A DNA stretch of 42,030 nt from Flavobacterium sp. UBA7665 (GTDB lineage: Bacteria > Bacteroidota > Bacteroidia > Flavobacteriales > Flavobacteriaceae): contig DLHP01000018.1 of NCBI GenBank assembly GCA_002483285.1, forward strand, positions 1 through 42,030. The letters are read 5' to 3'. Positions 33,829 through 41,784 of the stretch are shown here, piece by piece (the first letter of the stretch is position 1; every line of letters begins with the position of its first letter). The notes beneath the pieces are model-generated. The model ran no database searches. It had not been told where the DNA came from and worked only from the letters and a program-made list of their open reading frames with translations. Both the position numbers and the translations under genes were made by a program.

Positions 33829-33861
33829 CAAAGGTATGCGGATTCAATTTTAAAAATCAAA
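33829..33861 (-). promoter_or_regulatory. Promoter of btuFCD operon
   Basis: On the minus strand, TTTG (33861-33858) and TACCTTTG (33836-33829) are 21 bp apart, a good Bacteroidota promoter. The leader to the ATG at 33807 is only about 15 nt, so no riboswitch fits in it. Confidence 0.6.
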
Positions 33862-33889
33862 TTTTATTTCGAACTTCAAAATGAAAAGC

Positions 33890-33897
33890 TATCTTTG
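33890..33897 (+). promoter_or_regulatory. -7 element of riboswitch-btuB transcript
   Basis: TATCTTTG matches TAnnTTTG. A weak -33 (TTTC, 33867-33870) lies 19 bp upstream. It is about 30 bp from the divergent btuF -33 box. Confidence 0.5.
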
Positions 33898-33904
33898 CCC
33901 ACGA

Positions 33905-34066
33905 ATTAAGGTTGTGACGGTTACTTTGACCGCACATTAAAAGGGAATCAGGTTTAATACCTGAGCTGTTCCCGCAACTGTAAGCTATTCAGCCTGACGT
34001 TAACTACAAACCACTGTCTTCGGATGGGAAGGTAAACGCACAGGACGCAAGCCAGGAGACCTGCCT
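33905..34066 (+). ncRNA. Cobalamin riboswitch
   Basis: The leader of the receptor gene contains the hallmarks of a B12 aptamer in order: a P3 region AAAGGGAATCAGG-TTTAA-TACCTGAGCTGTTCCCGCAACTG arranged as paired arms with the conserved GCAACTG, the CCACTGTCTTCGGATGGGAAGG stem near 34012-34034, and the B12 box GCAAGCCAGGAGACCTGCC near 34048-34066. Family knowledge: adenosyl- or aquocobalamin binding shuts off expression of uptake genes. The boundaries are approximate, and control is probably at translation, since only a weak T-rich tract follows. Confidence 0.92.
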
Positions 34067-34112
34067 TTTTTTCTAACCAATATCGAGCCTTCGGGAAAAA
34101 GGTTCAGAAATT

Positions 34113-35948
34113 ATGACTGCGAAAAAGCTGTTTTTATTTTTGGGTTTGCTGGTGTGCGGGACGATGTTCGCGCAGCAGGATTCTATTGTCGCTCTTCGTG
34201 AAGTGACGGTGTCTGATGTATCATTGCGAAGGTTTTCGGCCTCGCAATCGGTATCAATACTCAATGATTCGGTAATTGCTAAAAACGCGGCTTCATTGAC
34301 TTCGCTTCTCAATTACAATTCTTTGATTTATTTTAAGGAGAATGGGCTTGGGATGGTTTCGTCTCCATCTTTTAGAGGAACGACCGCACAGCAGACTGCC
34401 GTCATTTGGAACGGGCTCAACATCAATTCGCAACTCAACGGCTTAACCGATTTCAATACGATTACGACTTCCAGTTATGACCACATCAGCGTACGCGCGG
34501 GTGGCGGAAGCGCCATTTACGGTAGCAGTGCCATTGGTGGCAGCGTGCATTTGGGCAACGATTTGCGATTCGGCAACAAATTCGACAATACCCTTGATTT
34601 GAATTATGGCAGTTTTAGCACCGTGGGCGTCAATTATAAATTAAAGGCGTCGACAGAAAAGGTGAGCGCGCAATTGGGTATTTCCCGCAACAGTTCAGAC
34701 AACGATTATGCGTTTTTGGATACCGACGGAAAGCACAATCAGAACGGGCAGTATTACAATACCAGTTACAGTGTTGCTTTTGGCTACAAACTCAATGATA
34801 AGCATTTTCTCAAAGCCTACAGCCAGCTTTTTGAAGGCGAGAGACATTTTTCGGGAACGATCGCCACCAAATCCAAAAGCAAATACCAGGATTTAAATTC
34901 GCGGAATTTGCTCGAATGGGATGCGCTGCTCGGTAAATGGATCTCAAAACTCAAAGCCGCTTTCCTGAGCGAACGCTACAAATATTTCGAGAATGCGCAA
35001 TCGCCGCTATTTGAAATGGGACAGGCAGAAACCGTCATCGGAAAATACGATTTGGGCTATGTGTTTGATTCAAAAATGAGTGCCAACCTGGTTTTGGATT
35101 ATTCCCGAACCAGAGGTTTTGGTAAACAAATTGGCGAGAATGAGCGGAGTATCGGTGGGGCTTCATTGCTGTTCAAACACCAACCTTTGCGATGGCTCGG
35201 ATACGAAGCGAGCGTTAAAAAGGAGGTTACAGACAATTACCAAAGCCCGTTGTTGTTTGCGTTGGGAACACAACTCGACTTGTTTAAAAACTACAGTTTG
35301 CTATTGAATGTGTCGCGCAATTTCAGGATTCCAACCTTCAATGATTTGTATTGGCAAAAACTCGGCAACGCAAACCTCGACCCGGAAAGTTCGTGGCAGG
35401 CCGAAGTGGGCCAACGATTAAAGTGGCGCAATGTTGAGGTTTCGGCTACGGTGTACCACATCCATATTACCAATATGATTGCTTGGTCGCCCGATGAGAA
35501 CTCTGGAAACTGGACACCATCTAACCTTGCTGAAGTTCGCAGTTCGGGAGCAGAAATCGCCCTGCATTACCATTTTAGTTTTGGCCACCACCACGTGGAT
35601 TGGAACAGCAGTTACGCCTATACCGTCTCTAAAGACGCTGTGAGCCATGAGCAGTTGGACTATGTGCCGGTGAACAAATCAAACACCAATGTGGCGTATG
35701 CGTACCGCAAGTTCACGGCGCATTACCAGTACCTTTTCAATGGGCAGGTTTTTACGCCGTCGCAGAAATATCCTACCGTAGCTTCTTACCAGGTTTCTAA
35801 TTTTGGAGTTTCATACGATTTTGGCAATGTCCAAGTATACCGGCTGGGTTTGCTTGCCTCGAACTTCTTGAATGAAAATTACCAAAGTACCTTGCAGCGG
35901 CCTATGCCGGGCAGGAATTATTCAATCCGTTTAACCTTAAATTTTTAA
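34113..35948 (+). CDS. btuB: TonB-dependent receptor, BtuB-like
   Basis: This 611-residue outer-membrane receptor has a signal peptide (LFLFLGLLVCGTMFAQ) and a TonB-box-like start (SIVALREVTVSDV). The plug domain (about residues 45-150; PSFRGTTAQQTAVIWNGLNINS, RAGGGSAIYGSSAIGG) and a barrel ending in an aromatic strand (YSIRLTLNF) follow. It is the size of E. coli BtuB (594 mature residues) and lacks the extra N-terminal carboxypeptidase-like domain of SusC-type receptors. The cobalamin riboswitch directly upstream identifies the substrate. A BtuG-like lipoprotein follows after 3 bp. Confidence 0.9.
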   Translation: MTAKKLFLFLGLLVCGTMFAQQDSIVALREVTVSDVSLRRFSASQSVSILNDSVIAKNAASLTSLLNYNSLIYFKENGLGMVSSPSFRGTTAQQTAVIWNGLNINSQLNGLTDFNTITTSSYDHISVRAGGGSAIYGSSAIGGSVHLGNDLRFGNKFDNTLDLNYGSFSTVGVNYKLKASTEKVSAQLGISRNSSDNDYAFLDTDGKHNQNGQYYNTSYSVAFGYKLNDKHFLKAYSQLFEGERHFSGTIATKSKSKYQDLNSRNLLEWDALLGKWISKLKAAFLSERYKYFENAQSPLFEMGQAETVIGKYDLGYVFDSKMSANLVLDYSRTRGFGKQIGENERSIGGASLLFKHQPLRWLGYEASVKKEVTDNYQSPLLFALGTQLDLFKNYSLLLNVSRNFRIPTFNDLYWQKLGNANLDPESSWQAEVGQRLKWRNVEVSATVYHIHITNMIAWSPDENSGNWTPSNLAEVRSSGAEIALHYHFSFGHHHVDWNSSYAYTVSKDAVSHEQLDYVPVNKSNTNVAYAYRKFTAHYQYLFNGQVFTPSQKYPTVASYQVSNFGVSYDFGNVQVYRLGLLASNFLNENYQSTLQRPMPGRNYSIRLTLNF

Positions 35949-35951
35949 ATA

Positions 35952-37058
35952 ATGAATTTCAGTAAACTATTTTTTGCCATCCTCGGAATCGCTTTCCTGT
36001 CACAGTCTTGTTCTGACGACGATGAAATTACCCCCAATCGGTATACGCCGCTAGGCAAGTATGACAGCGGTATACTTGTGCTGAACCAAGGTGGATTTGG
36101 TCATGATGACGCTTCCTTGTCTTATATTTCGTTTGATTTTACCAAGCTTGAAAATGATATTTTTTCGTTGGCCAATGAAGAGGTAATCCTGGGAGATACC
36201 GCACAGGACGTTGCTTTTTACGGTGCACTGGGATATGTCGTTTTAAATGGGTCGAATAAGATTGAAGTCGTGAACCGATACACCATGAAACGCGTGGGCA
36301 CGATAGAAACCGGGCTCAGCAATCCCAGGTATATGGCCGTTTACAATGGTAAAGGTTACGTGACCAATTGGGGCGACGCCGGCAATGCAAACGATGACTA
36401 TGTGGCGGTGATCAACCTGGCCACGAGTTCGGTGACGGCTAGCATCGCAGTGGTTGAAGGTCCTGAAAAAATCCTTGAGCACAACGGAAAATTGTATGTA
36501 GCGCATTTGGGTGGTTACGGATTCGGGAACAAGATTTCTGTCATCAAAACTATCGACAGTTCGGTAAGTACGATTACCGTGGGAGATGTGCCCAACTCGA
36601 TGGTGGTGAAGGATGATTTCCTTTGGGTTTCTTATGGAGGAAAGCCCTATTTTGCTCCTGTTGAATCGTCTGGAGGATTGGTTAAAATCAACACGGCCAC
36701 CGATGCAGTCGTACGCGCATACGGTTATCCGGGCGACACCACGCATCCGGCTAATTTGGTACTTAATGGCAACGCGGCTTATTATACAATCGGTTCGGGG
36801 ATTTATAAATACACGCTCGACGCTACGACGCTTCCCACCACTCCTGTATTTACTACTACTGAGCAGGGTGACTATGGGGTTTACAGTTTTGCCATCAAAC
36901 AAAACCACATCTACCTTGGCGACGCCGGAAATTACCAGGATCCCGGAAAAGTCTATATTTATTCTTTAGGAACTGGGATAGGGCAGGCACCCATCGGAAC
37001 CTTAGAGCAAACCTATACCGTGGGTGTAATTCCGGCAGGGTTTTATTTCAATTTCTAA
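35952..37058 (+). CDS. Beta-propeller surface lipoprotein, BtuG-like
   Basis: This 368-residue lipoprotein has a signal ending FLSQSC (Cys 20) followed by the acidic run SDDDE, resembling a Bacteroidota surface-export signal. The mature part is a repeated YncE/DUF5074-type propeller with blades such as NKIEVVNRYTMKRVGTIETGLSNPRYM and NKISVIKTIDSSVSTITVGDVPNSMVV. In Bacteroides, BtuG proteins are surface propellers that bind B12 with extreme affinity and pass it to BtuB. Its position 3 bp behind a riboswitch-controlled BtuB supports the same role here. The identity to BtuG is inferred from fold and context. Confidence 0.8.
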   Translation: MNFSKLFFAILGIAFLSQSCSDDDEITPNRYTPLGKYDSGILVLNQGGFGHDDASLSYISFDFTKLENDIFSLANEEVILGDTAQDVAFYGALGYVVLNGSNKIEVVNRYTMKRVGTIETGLSNPRYMAVYNGKGYVTNWGDAGNANDDYVAVINLATSSVTASIAVVEGPEKILEHNGKLYVAHLGGYGFGNKISVIKTIDSSVSTITVGDVPNSMVVKDDFLWVSYGGKPYFAPVESSGGLVKINTATDAVVRAYGYPGDTTHPANLVLNGNAAYYTIGSGIYKYTLDATTLPTTPVFTTTEQGDYGVYSFAIKQNHIYLGDAGNYQDPGKVYIYSLGTGIGQAPIGTLEQTYTVGVIPAGFYFNF

Positions 37059-37075
37059 TTGTTGTTTACATTAAT

Positions 37076-37110
37076 AAAAAGGCTTTCTGTTTGGTGCAGA
37101 AAGCTTTTTT
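37076..37110 (+). terminator. Intrinsic terminator of btuB operon
   Basis: GCTTTCTG (37082-37089) pairs with CAGAAAGC (37097-37104), flanked by A and T tracts. Confidence 0.85.
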
Positions 37111-37361
37111 GTTTTTAAATAATATCGAACATTTAAGATTTGATGTAGTAAATCTGCTTTGGAGATTGGAGGGCGATTCGTAGATTGCCTTCAGGGAAGG
37201 GGAAATTACGTCCCTAAAAAATTTAAAAATGACGCAGGTACAGAAAAACCGGATATTTTCATAAAAGAAATCATTGCGTTACAAAAAACTCCGTAACGAC
37301 AAAAAAGCATTGAATTAAAATCGGAGATGCTGTTGGCAAAAGTAGTACTTAAGTCATGCTT
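37111..37361. other. Intergenic stretch without a gene
   Basis: I see no credible coding region or RNA here. The only structure is a 7-bp stem near 37274-37295 (CGTTAC with GTAACG). Short open frames (for example one starting at the ATG near 37229) stop within about a dozen codons. Confidence 0.5.
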
Positions 37362-38828
37362 CTACTCAAACACTAAACCTTCTGGTATTGTTTCGAGATA
37401 CATTTCGTTTTTGAGCTGGCTCAACGAACGATCGTCCTTTACAGTTTTGAAGGTTTTGCCGGGAACTCGGTTTGCAGGTCTGCCGCCGCCAATAATCCTG
37501 GTGATTGCCATGCTGAGTAAAGGCTCGGTGGTGTCGCCGAGCACGCCCATATTTCCCAGGTTTTCCTTGAGTAAATCGTCGGGCTGCAAGCCATTCACAT
37601 AATCGCCAAAACCAACCTTATTCACAATTTTGAGTACAAGTAGTTGCATGGCATAACGATGCTTGGTGCTGAGGTCTTTTTTGGCGAAGGTTGGCGAATC
37701 GTATAAGGTCACCGACCCCACGTTTTTACCCACAGTCACATCCCCAATCTGCACCACGTTAATGTACGGTTCCAGCCCGTTGATGACCAGTTCGCTTGCC
37801 GAGGCGGTCGCTGCCGAAGTAAGGATGTACACTTTATTTAATCCCAAACTGTTGATTGCTGCATTGGAGTTAATCGTGCTCGAGAAAAGATTGTAAAGGT
37901 TCGCGGGATTGTTTGCAGCATAAAAGTCTTCTACCTTGGCGTTCCATTGTTCCTTGGCAAACACCTGACCCGTAAATTGTCCGGTAATCATGCTGGCCAG
38001 GTGCGTGGCGGTTTCTACCGAGCCACCGCCGTTGTAACGCAGGTCGAGCACGAGTTCTGTAATGCTCTGTGATTTGAATTCGCCAAACGCATTGTTCAAT
38101 TCAGGCTCGTAACTGGGATAAAATCCGTTGTACATGAGGTAGCCAATTTTGTGGACGCCTTCATTAATTACGGTATGGATATGCACCGGATTTTCTGAAA
38201 GGATTGAACGGGTGAGACTTACCGAGTTTCCGTTGGGCGTGATGTTTCCGCCATCATAGTCGGCCAGGTTCATCGTATAGGTATCCCGGTTGAGCAGTGA
38301 GGCGTAGTTGTCAACGTTGAGCGTTTGCCCGTCGATAGCGTAAAAAATATCACCGCGCCCGATGGGTTTGGTAGCGGCATCCGAATTGGGTAAAATATAA
38401 CGGACAACGCCAAAAATAGACGTGCGAGTTTCATCCTTATAGTAAAGTGCGAAATCGGCGCCGTTGTTTTTGGTGGTGCCAGAAAGGATGCCTTCGAGTT
38501 GGGTATAATCGGCAAAAATCACACTGAATCGGTCAATAGCTTCCCCGGCCGGAAATTTGCTCGACGGCTTATTGAGTAAATCCTGGAATAAATTGGCAGG
38601 GCTCGCATAATTATATAGGTAAGCGTTGAGCTGCGATTGGTTCTCAAAACGGTAGTCGGATAAAGTCGGCACATCAGCCTGCCATAGGTAATAGAGGTTG
38701 AGTCCTTTCCATACAAAATTGTTTACCGCGATTTCGTTGGGGACGTCGTTGTCATGCTGGTCGTCGCATCCCATAAAAATAAAGGCAAGGAGCAATAGTG
38801 AGCATGCGAATTGGAAGGTTTTTTTCAT
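37362..38828 (-). CDS. S41-family peptidase lipoprotein
   Basis: This 488-residue protein has a lipoprotein signal (LLLLAFIFMGC, Cys 21). An N-terminal helical part (LYYLWQADVPTLSDYRF) precedes a PDZ-like region (GDIFYAIDGQTLNVDNY, about residues 165-230) and a tail-protease domain. The catalytic Ser is in TSAATASASELV near residue 341 and the Lys in VGKNVGS near 366, the Ser/Lys dyad spacing of C-terminal processing peptidases. The substrate-binding LVLDLRYNGGGSV strand is present. It is transcribed alone, divergent from the ECF sigma operon. Confidence 0.92.
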   Translation of the reverse strand: MKKTFQFACSLLLLAFIFMGCDDQHDNDVPNEIAVNNFVWKGLNLYYLWQADVPTLSDYRFENQSQLNAYLYNYASPANLFQDLLNKPSSKFPAGEAIDRFSVIFADYTQLEGILSGTTKNNGADFALYYKDETRTSIFGVVRYILPNSDAATKPIGRGDIFYAIDGQTLNVDNYASLLNRDTYTMNLADYDGGNITPNGNSVSLTRSILSENPVHIHTVINEGVHKIGYLMYNGFYPSYEPELNNAFGEFKSQSITELVLDLRYNGGGSVETATHLASMITGQFTGQVFAKEQWNAKVEDFYAANNPANLYNLFSSTINSNAAINSLGLNKVYILTSAATASASELVINGLEPYINVVQIGDVTVGKNVGSVTLYDSPTFAKKDLSTKHRYAMQLLVLKIVNKVGFGDYVNGLQPDDLLKENLGNMGVLGDTTEPLLSMAITRIIGGGRPANRVPGKTFKTVKDDRSLSQLKNEMYLETIPEGLVFE

Positions 38829-38890
38829 AGCAGCTTTTTTGTGACAGGGTAAATTTACTTATTTTTAGCTTTATCTTTCTCGCGTTGTAA

Positions 38891-38898
38891 CAAAAATA
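38891..38898 (-). promoter_or_regulatory. Candidate -7 element of S41 gene
   Basis: TATTTTTG on the minus strand matches TAnnTTTG, with a leader of about 55 nt. The palindrome GTAAATTTAC (38849-38858) lies in that leader. Confidence 0.35.
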
Positions 38899-38938
38899 AA
38901 TACGCTTCGTCTTGACCTTATAACCAATCACAATATCC

Positions 38939-39448
38939 ATGAATCAACACGAATTTGTAACGCTCGTAACCCCTTTTAAAGACAAGGTCTTTAGACTGGC
39001 CAAGCGTTTGCTCGTGAGTACTGAGGAAGCCGAAGATGCTACCCAGGAAGTGTTGGTGAAGTTGTGGAACAAGAATGACAGCCTCGAGGCTTACAACAGC
39101 GTTGAAGCTTTAGCGATGACCATCACCAAGAATTATTGCCTCGACCAACTCAAATCAAAGCGCGCCGGCAACCTCAAGATTGTGCACAACAATTTCACCG
39201 ACCGCCAGCCGAGCCTGCAACAGCAACTCGAAGATTCAGACAGTTTGAGTTGGGTAGAGAAGGTCATCAATACATTGCCCGAACAACAACGACTGATTGT
39301 TCAGATGCGCGACATCGAGCAATACGAATTCGAGCAGATCGCGAAAATTCTGGAAATGAACGAAACCGCCGTTCGCGTGGCGCTTTCAAGGGCAAGAAAA
39401 ACAATACGAACGTACATGACAAAAACCCATAGCTATGGAATCGGATAA
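38939..39448 (+). CDS. ECF RNA polymerase sigma factor
   Basis: This 169-residue sigma-70 family protein has region 2 (residues about 10-75; STEEAEDATQEVLVKLWNK for -10 recognition) and region 4 (about 110-160; LPEQQRLIVQMRDIEQYEFEQIAKILEMNETAVRVALSRARKTI, the helix-turn-helix for -35). No extra domains are seen. The next gene starts 14 bp before its stop, so translation is coupled to a membrane protein that is the likely anti-sigma factor. Confidence 0.93.
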   Translation: MNQHEFVTLVTPFKDKVFRLAKRLLVSTEEAEDATQEVLVKLWNKNDSLEAYNSVEALAMTITKNYCLDQLKSKRAGNLKIVHNNFTDRQPSLQQQLEDSDSLSWVEKVINTLPEQQRLIVQMRDIEQYEFEQIAKILEMNETAVRVALSRARKTIRTYMTKTHSYGIG

Positions 39449-39881
39449 AATAGAAACACTAATAGAAAAATACTTTCAGGGAGAAACAAGCATCGCCGAA
39501 GAAAAGCAATTGCAAGATTACTTTTCGGCCCCAAATGTTGCGCAGCATTTAGAGCAGTACCAACCGATGTTCGCTTATTTTTCCCAAGCCAGGCAACAAC
39601 AGTTTACGCAAGCCGTACCACTACAAACTAAAAAACGCAGCGTGGCGTGGTTATCGGTTGCAGCATCGGTTGTGGTTTTGCTGGGTGTGGGTACCTACGT
39701 TTACATGAATGACAACAGCAGCAAGGAAGAGACTTTGGGGACTTATGATGATCCTGAAGTGGCTTTCCGCCAGACCCAAAAAGCTTTGGCAATGTTGTCG
39801 GCCCACGTTAATACTGGAATAGAAGGTGTCCAGTACCTTAAGGAGTACGAAGTCGCTAAAGACAAAGTATTCCGCAAATAA
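39435..39881 (+). CDS. Putative anti-sigma factor, membrane protein
   Basis: This 148-residue protein has a helical cytoplasmic N-terminus (IETLIEKYFQGETSIAEEKQLQDYF, similar to anti-sigma N-terminal helices), one membrane helix at about 73-92 (VAWLSVAASVVVLLGVGTYVYM) and a short periplasmic tail. This is the layout of FecR-like or other anti-sigma proteins without the FecR domain. It overlaps the ECF gene by 14 bp. Sigma binding is inferred from position and layout. Confidence 0.75.
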   Translation: MESDKIETLIEKYFQGETSIAEEKQLQDYFSAPNVAQHLEQYQPMFAYFSQARQQQFTQAVPLQTKKRSVAWLSVAASVVVLLGVGTYVYMNDNSSKEETLGTYDDPEVAFRQTQKALAMLSAHVNTGIEGVQYLKEYEVAKDKVFRK

Positions 39882-39910
39882 AAAGATTTTAAAAATTAAA
39901 AATTAAACAG

Positions 39911-40462
39911 ATGAAAAAGTTAATAATTGCACTGGTTTTAATGGTTGGCGCTCCGCTTTTTGCACAAGGCGCTTTTGATAAGTTCGACGGTCAGGACGAT
40001 GTCACGTCGGTTATCGTCAATAAAAAAATGTTCGACATGATCGGGAAGGTGAAAACCAAACCCGCCGACAAGGAAGCCCAACAATACCTTGAACTCGTCA
40101 AAAAACTCGACAACCTTAAGGTGTTTACTACCAAAAGTACACGCGTAGAAAATGAAATGAAGGCGACGACTGCCAGTTACATCAAATCGGCAGGGCTCGA
40201 AGAATTGATGCGGATCAACGAAAACGGACGCAACATCAAGATACTAGTCAAGTCGGGCTCAAAAGACACCCAAATCAAGGAATTGCTAATGTTCATTGAA
40301 GGCGCCAAGAACGAAGACACCGTACTGATGTCACTCACCGGCGACTTTGATTTAAACGAACTCTCAGTACTCACCGATAAGATGAGTATTCCCGGTGGTG
40401 AAGATCTCAAACGTGCGTCGAAAGGCGCCAAAGGCCCGAAGGGCCCAAAAGGTACCAAGTAA
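39911..40462 (+). CDS. Secreted DUF4252 protein with basic tail
   Basis: This 183-residue protein has a signal peptide (LIIALVLMVGAPLFAQ) and a DUF4252 domain (about residues 25-160; DKFDGQDDVTSVIVNKKMFDMIGKV). It ends in a basic glycine-proline tail (KGAKGPKGPKGTK), a short collagen-like G-x-K run. It is 29 bp downstream of the anti-sigma gene and one base upstream of a second DUF4252 gene. The function of the family is unknown. Confidence 0.85.
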   Translation: MKKLIIALVLMVGAPLFAQGAFDKFDGQDDVTSVIVNKKMFDMIGKVKTKPADKEAQQYLELVKKLDNLKVFTTKSTRVENEMKATTASYIKSAGLEELMRINENGRNIKILVKSGSKDTQIKELLMFIEGAKNEDTVLMSLTGDFDLNELSVLTDKMSIPGGEDLKRASKGAKGPKGPKGTK

Positions 40463-40463
40463 T

Positions 40464-41000
40464 ATGAAACGCCTGATCTTCCTTAGTCTTTGTTGCTGTG
40501 TGCTTTTGGCTGGCTGTGAATCAAAACCCACGCTGCAGAAGTATTTTGTTGAGAACACCGAGAACAAAAACTTCATGGCGTTTGACTTGTCGCCTACAAT
40601 CCTCAACATTAAGGAAACCAAATTGTCTGCCGAACAAAAGCAAGCCTTGCAATCTTTCGACAAGATGAACATCCTGGCTTTCAAGGTCAACGAGCAAAAC
40701 AAGGCGCAGTTTGAAACAGAATGCGACAAAGTGAAAACCCTGCTCAAAGACGAGCAATACCAGCAGTTGATGAAATATGGGTCGGGGAGTGAAGGCGCGT
40801 CGGTGAGTTTTGTGGGCGACGACGAGCACATCGATGAGTTTGTATTGTTTGCCAACAGAAAAGACAGCGGCTTTGCAGTCATTAGGATTTTGGGCGATGA
40901 CATGAACCCTACGGGCATCCTTGAGATGTTGTCTATACTCAAGACTTCTGACATTAACTTAGAACAGCTTAAGCCTTTGCAGGAGATGCTGGCGAAGTAA
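40464..41000 (+). CDS. DUF4252 lipoprotein
   Basis: The 178-residue protein is taken from the ATG at 40464, one base after the preceding stop, giving a lipoprotein signal (FLSLCCCVLLAGC, Cys 18). A longer frame starts at a GTG inside the previous gene and is not credible. The domain (FMAFDLSPTILNIKETKLSAEQKQAL, then FVLFANRKDSGFAVIRILGDDMNP) is a second DUF4252 copy. It closes the ECF operon. The two paralogues may interact at the envelope. Confidence 0.85.
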   Translation: MKRLIFLSLCCCVLLAGCESKPTLQKYFVENTENKNFMAFDLSPTILNIKETKLSAEQKQALQSFDKMNILAFKVNEQNKAQFETECDKVKTLLKDEQYQQLMKYGSGSEGASVSFVGDDEHIDEFVLFANRKDSGFAVIRILGDDMNPTGILEMLSILKTSDINLEQLKPLQEMLAK

Positions 41001-41016
41001 ATACAAAACAATACGT

Positions 41017-41050
41017 AAAAAGCCTCCTGTTTTGGGAGGTTTTTTTTTTG
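41017..41050 (+). terminator. Intrinsic terminator of ECF operon
   Basis: CCTCC (41023-41027) pairs with GGAGG (41035-41039), flanked by an A tract and ten T residues. Confidence 0.85.
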
Positions 41051-41054
41051 GAGG

Positions 41055-41098
41055 AATGGGATTATTTCATGATTCTAAAACGTGCCGTTTTGAAACGA
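41055..41098 (-). repeat. Degenerate copy of tRNA-linked repeat
   Basis: ATGGGATTATTTCATGAT (41056-41073) is identical to 41686-41703. It is followed by AAAACG-TGC-CGTTTT (41077-41091), a perfect stem at the place where the other copies have a different stem. The long hairpin of the complete units is absent. Confidence 0.6.
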
Positions 41099-41177
41099 GT
41101 ACTGTTGGCTAAGATAGAATTTATTCGTGAAAATGGAGTAGAAGCTACTCAAAGCCAGCAATGGTCGCTTATGCGCT

Positions 41178-41192
41178 GTTAGCAGTAACTTT
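41178..41192 (+). repeat. Left arm of 15-bp inverted repeat
   Basis: GTTAGCAGTAACTTT is the exact reverse complement of 41650-41664. It overlaps the stop codon of the lipoprotein gene. Confidence 0.75.
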
Positions 41193-41622
41193 ATCTTTTT
41201 AAAGAATCAATTATCATAATACTTCCGTCATCTTTTAAGTAATGATAAACAAATAGATTTTTATTCAAAGTTTTAATCTTTGCTATTCCAGGTTTTAAGG
41301 TATTTAAAATCCCATTATTATACCCATAAAAAAGCAGTGTTATTTTATCTGTTTGTAATTTGTATATTGAACTATCTTTAATTGTATTTCCTGACATGCC
41401 AGTATAAGACATTATAAATTTTCCGTCATTCTTAAAATTTTCTGTTTCGCATAATAATAGATGTGTCTCTCCATTAGGCATTACAATTCTTTGTGAAATT
41501 GTTTGCCATTCGTTCTGAATTAGCATTGTGTCTATATTTGTATTCGATTCATTTTCCTCTCTATTACAACTTAATACACAACTAATAATAATTGCAAATT
41601 TAATTTTATTAATGATTTTCAT
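41191..41622 (-). CDS. AT-rich small lipoprotein, probably acquired
   Basis: This 143-residue protein has a lipoprotein signal (FAIIISCVLSC, Cys 19) followed by polar acidic residues (NREENESN). The mature part looks like a small beta domain (MSYTGMSGNTIKDSSIYKLQTDKITLLFYGY) of a lipocalin-like kind, with no family recognised. Its base composition is far more AT-rich than that of all neighbours, which suggests recent transfer. It is bracketed by a perfect 15-bp inverted repeat and lies between copies of a tRNA-linked repeat. Confidence 0.7.
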   Translation of the reverse strand: MKIINKIKFAIIISCVLSCNREENESNTNIDTMLIQNEWQTISQRIVMPNGETHLLLCETENFKNDGKFIMSYTGMSGNTIKDSSIYKLQTDKITLLFYGYNNGILNTLKPGIAKIKTLNKNLFVYHYLKDDGSIMIIDSLKR

Positions 41623-41649
41623 AATTGGTTTTTAAGATTCTCGAGAGCC

Positions 41650-41664
41650 AAAGTTACTGCTAAC
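41650..41664 (-). repeat. Right arm of 15-bp inverted repeat
   Basis: AAAGTTACTGCTAAC is the exact reverse complement of 41178-41192. It is also part of a small 6-bp palindrome (AAGTTA-CTGC-TAACTT). Confidence 0.75.
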
Positions 41665-41676
41665 TTACTTTTATCC

Positions 41677-41784
41677 GTGACGACGATGGGATTATTTCAT
41701 GATCCGCAAAGCTGCGCTTTGAAAATGAAAAAAGGGATAAAATATTAAAGCGAGCTTTATATTTTATCCCAATTTTTCATTTAT
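41677..41784 (-). repeat. tRNA-linked repeat unit A
   Basis: It starts with 17 bases identical to the 3' end of tRNA-Leu (GTGACGACGATGGGATT as read on the plus strand). Three stems follow: GGAT/ATCC, CAAAGC-TGC-GCTTTG (41707-41721), and a long hairpin 41725-41780 with arm GGGATAAAATAT, a bulged T and apical AAAGC/GCTTT. On the minus strand the long hairpin is followed by a T run, as in a terminator. Confidence 0.7.

Noticed and set aside
40395..40463. Upstream start of the second DUF4252 gene
   Set aside because: It begins with a GTG within the previous gene; the ATG at 40464 gives a proper lipoprotein signal.
41100..41680. Integron cassette with an attC site around the AT-rich lipoprotein gene
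   Set aside because: The GCTAAC/GTTAGC-like arms invite the idea, but the canonical attC core pair (RYYYAAC and GTTRRRY) is not found in the right order, and no integrase gene is visible.
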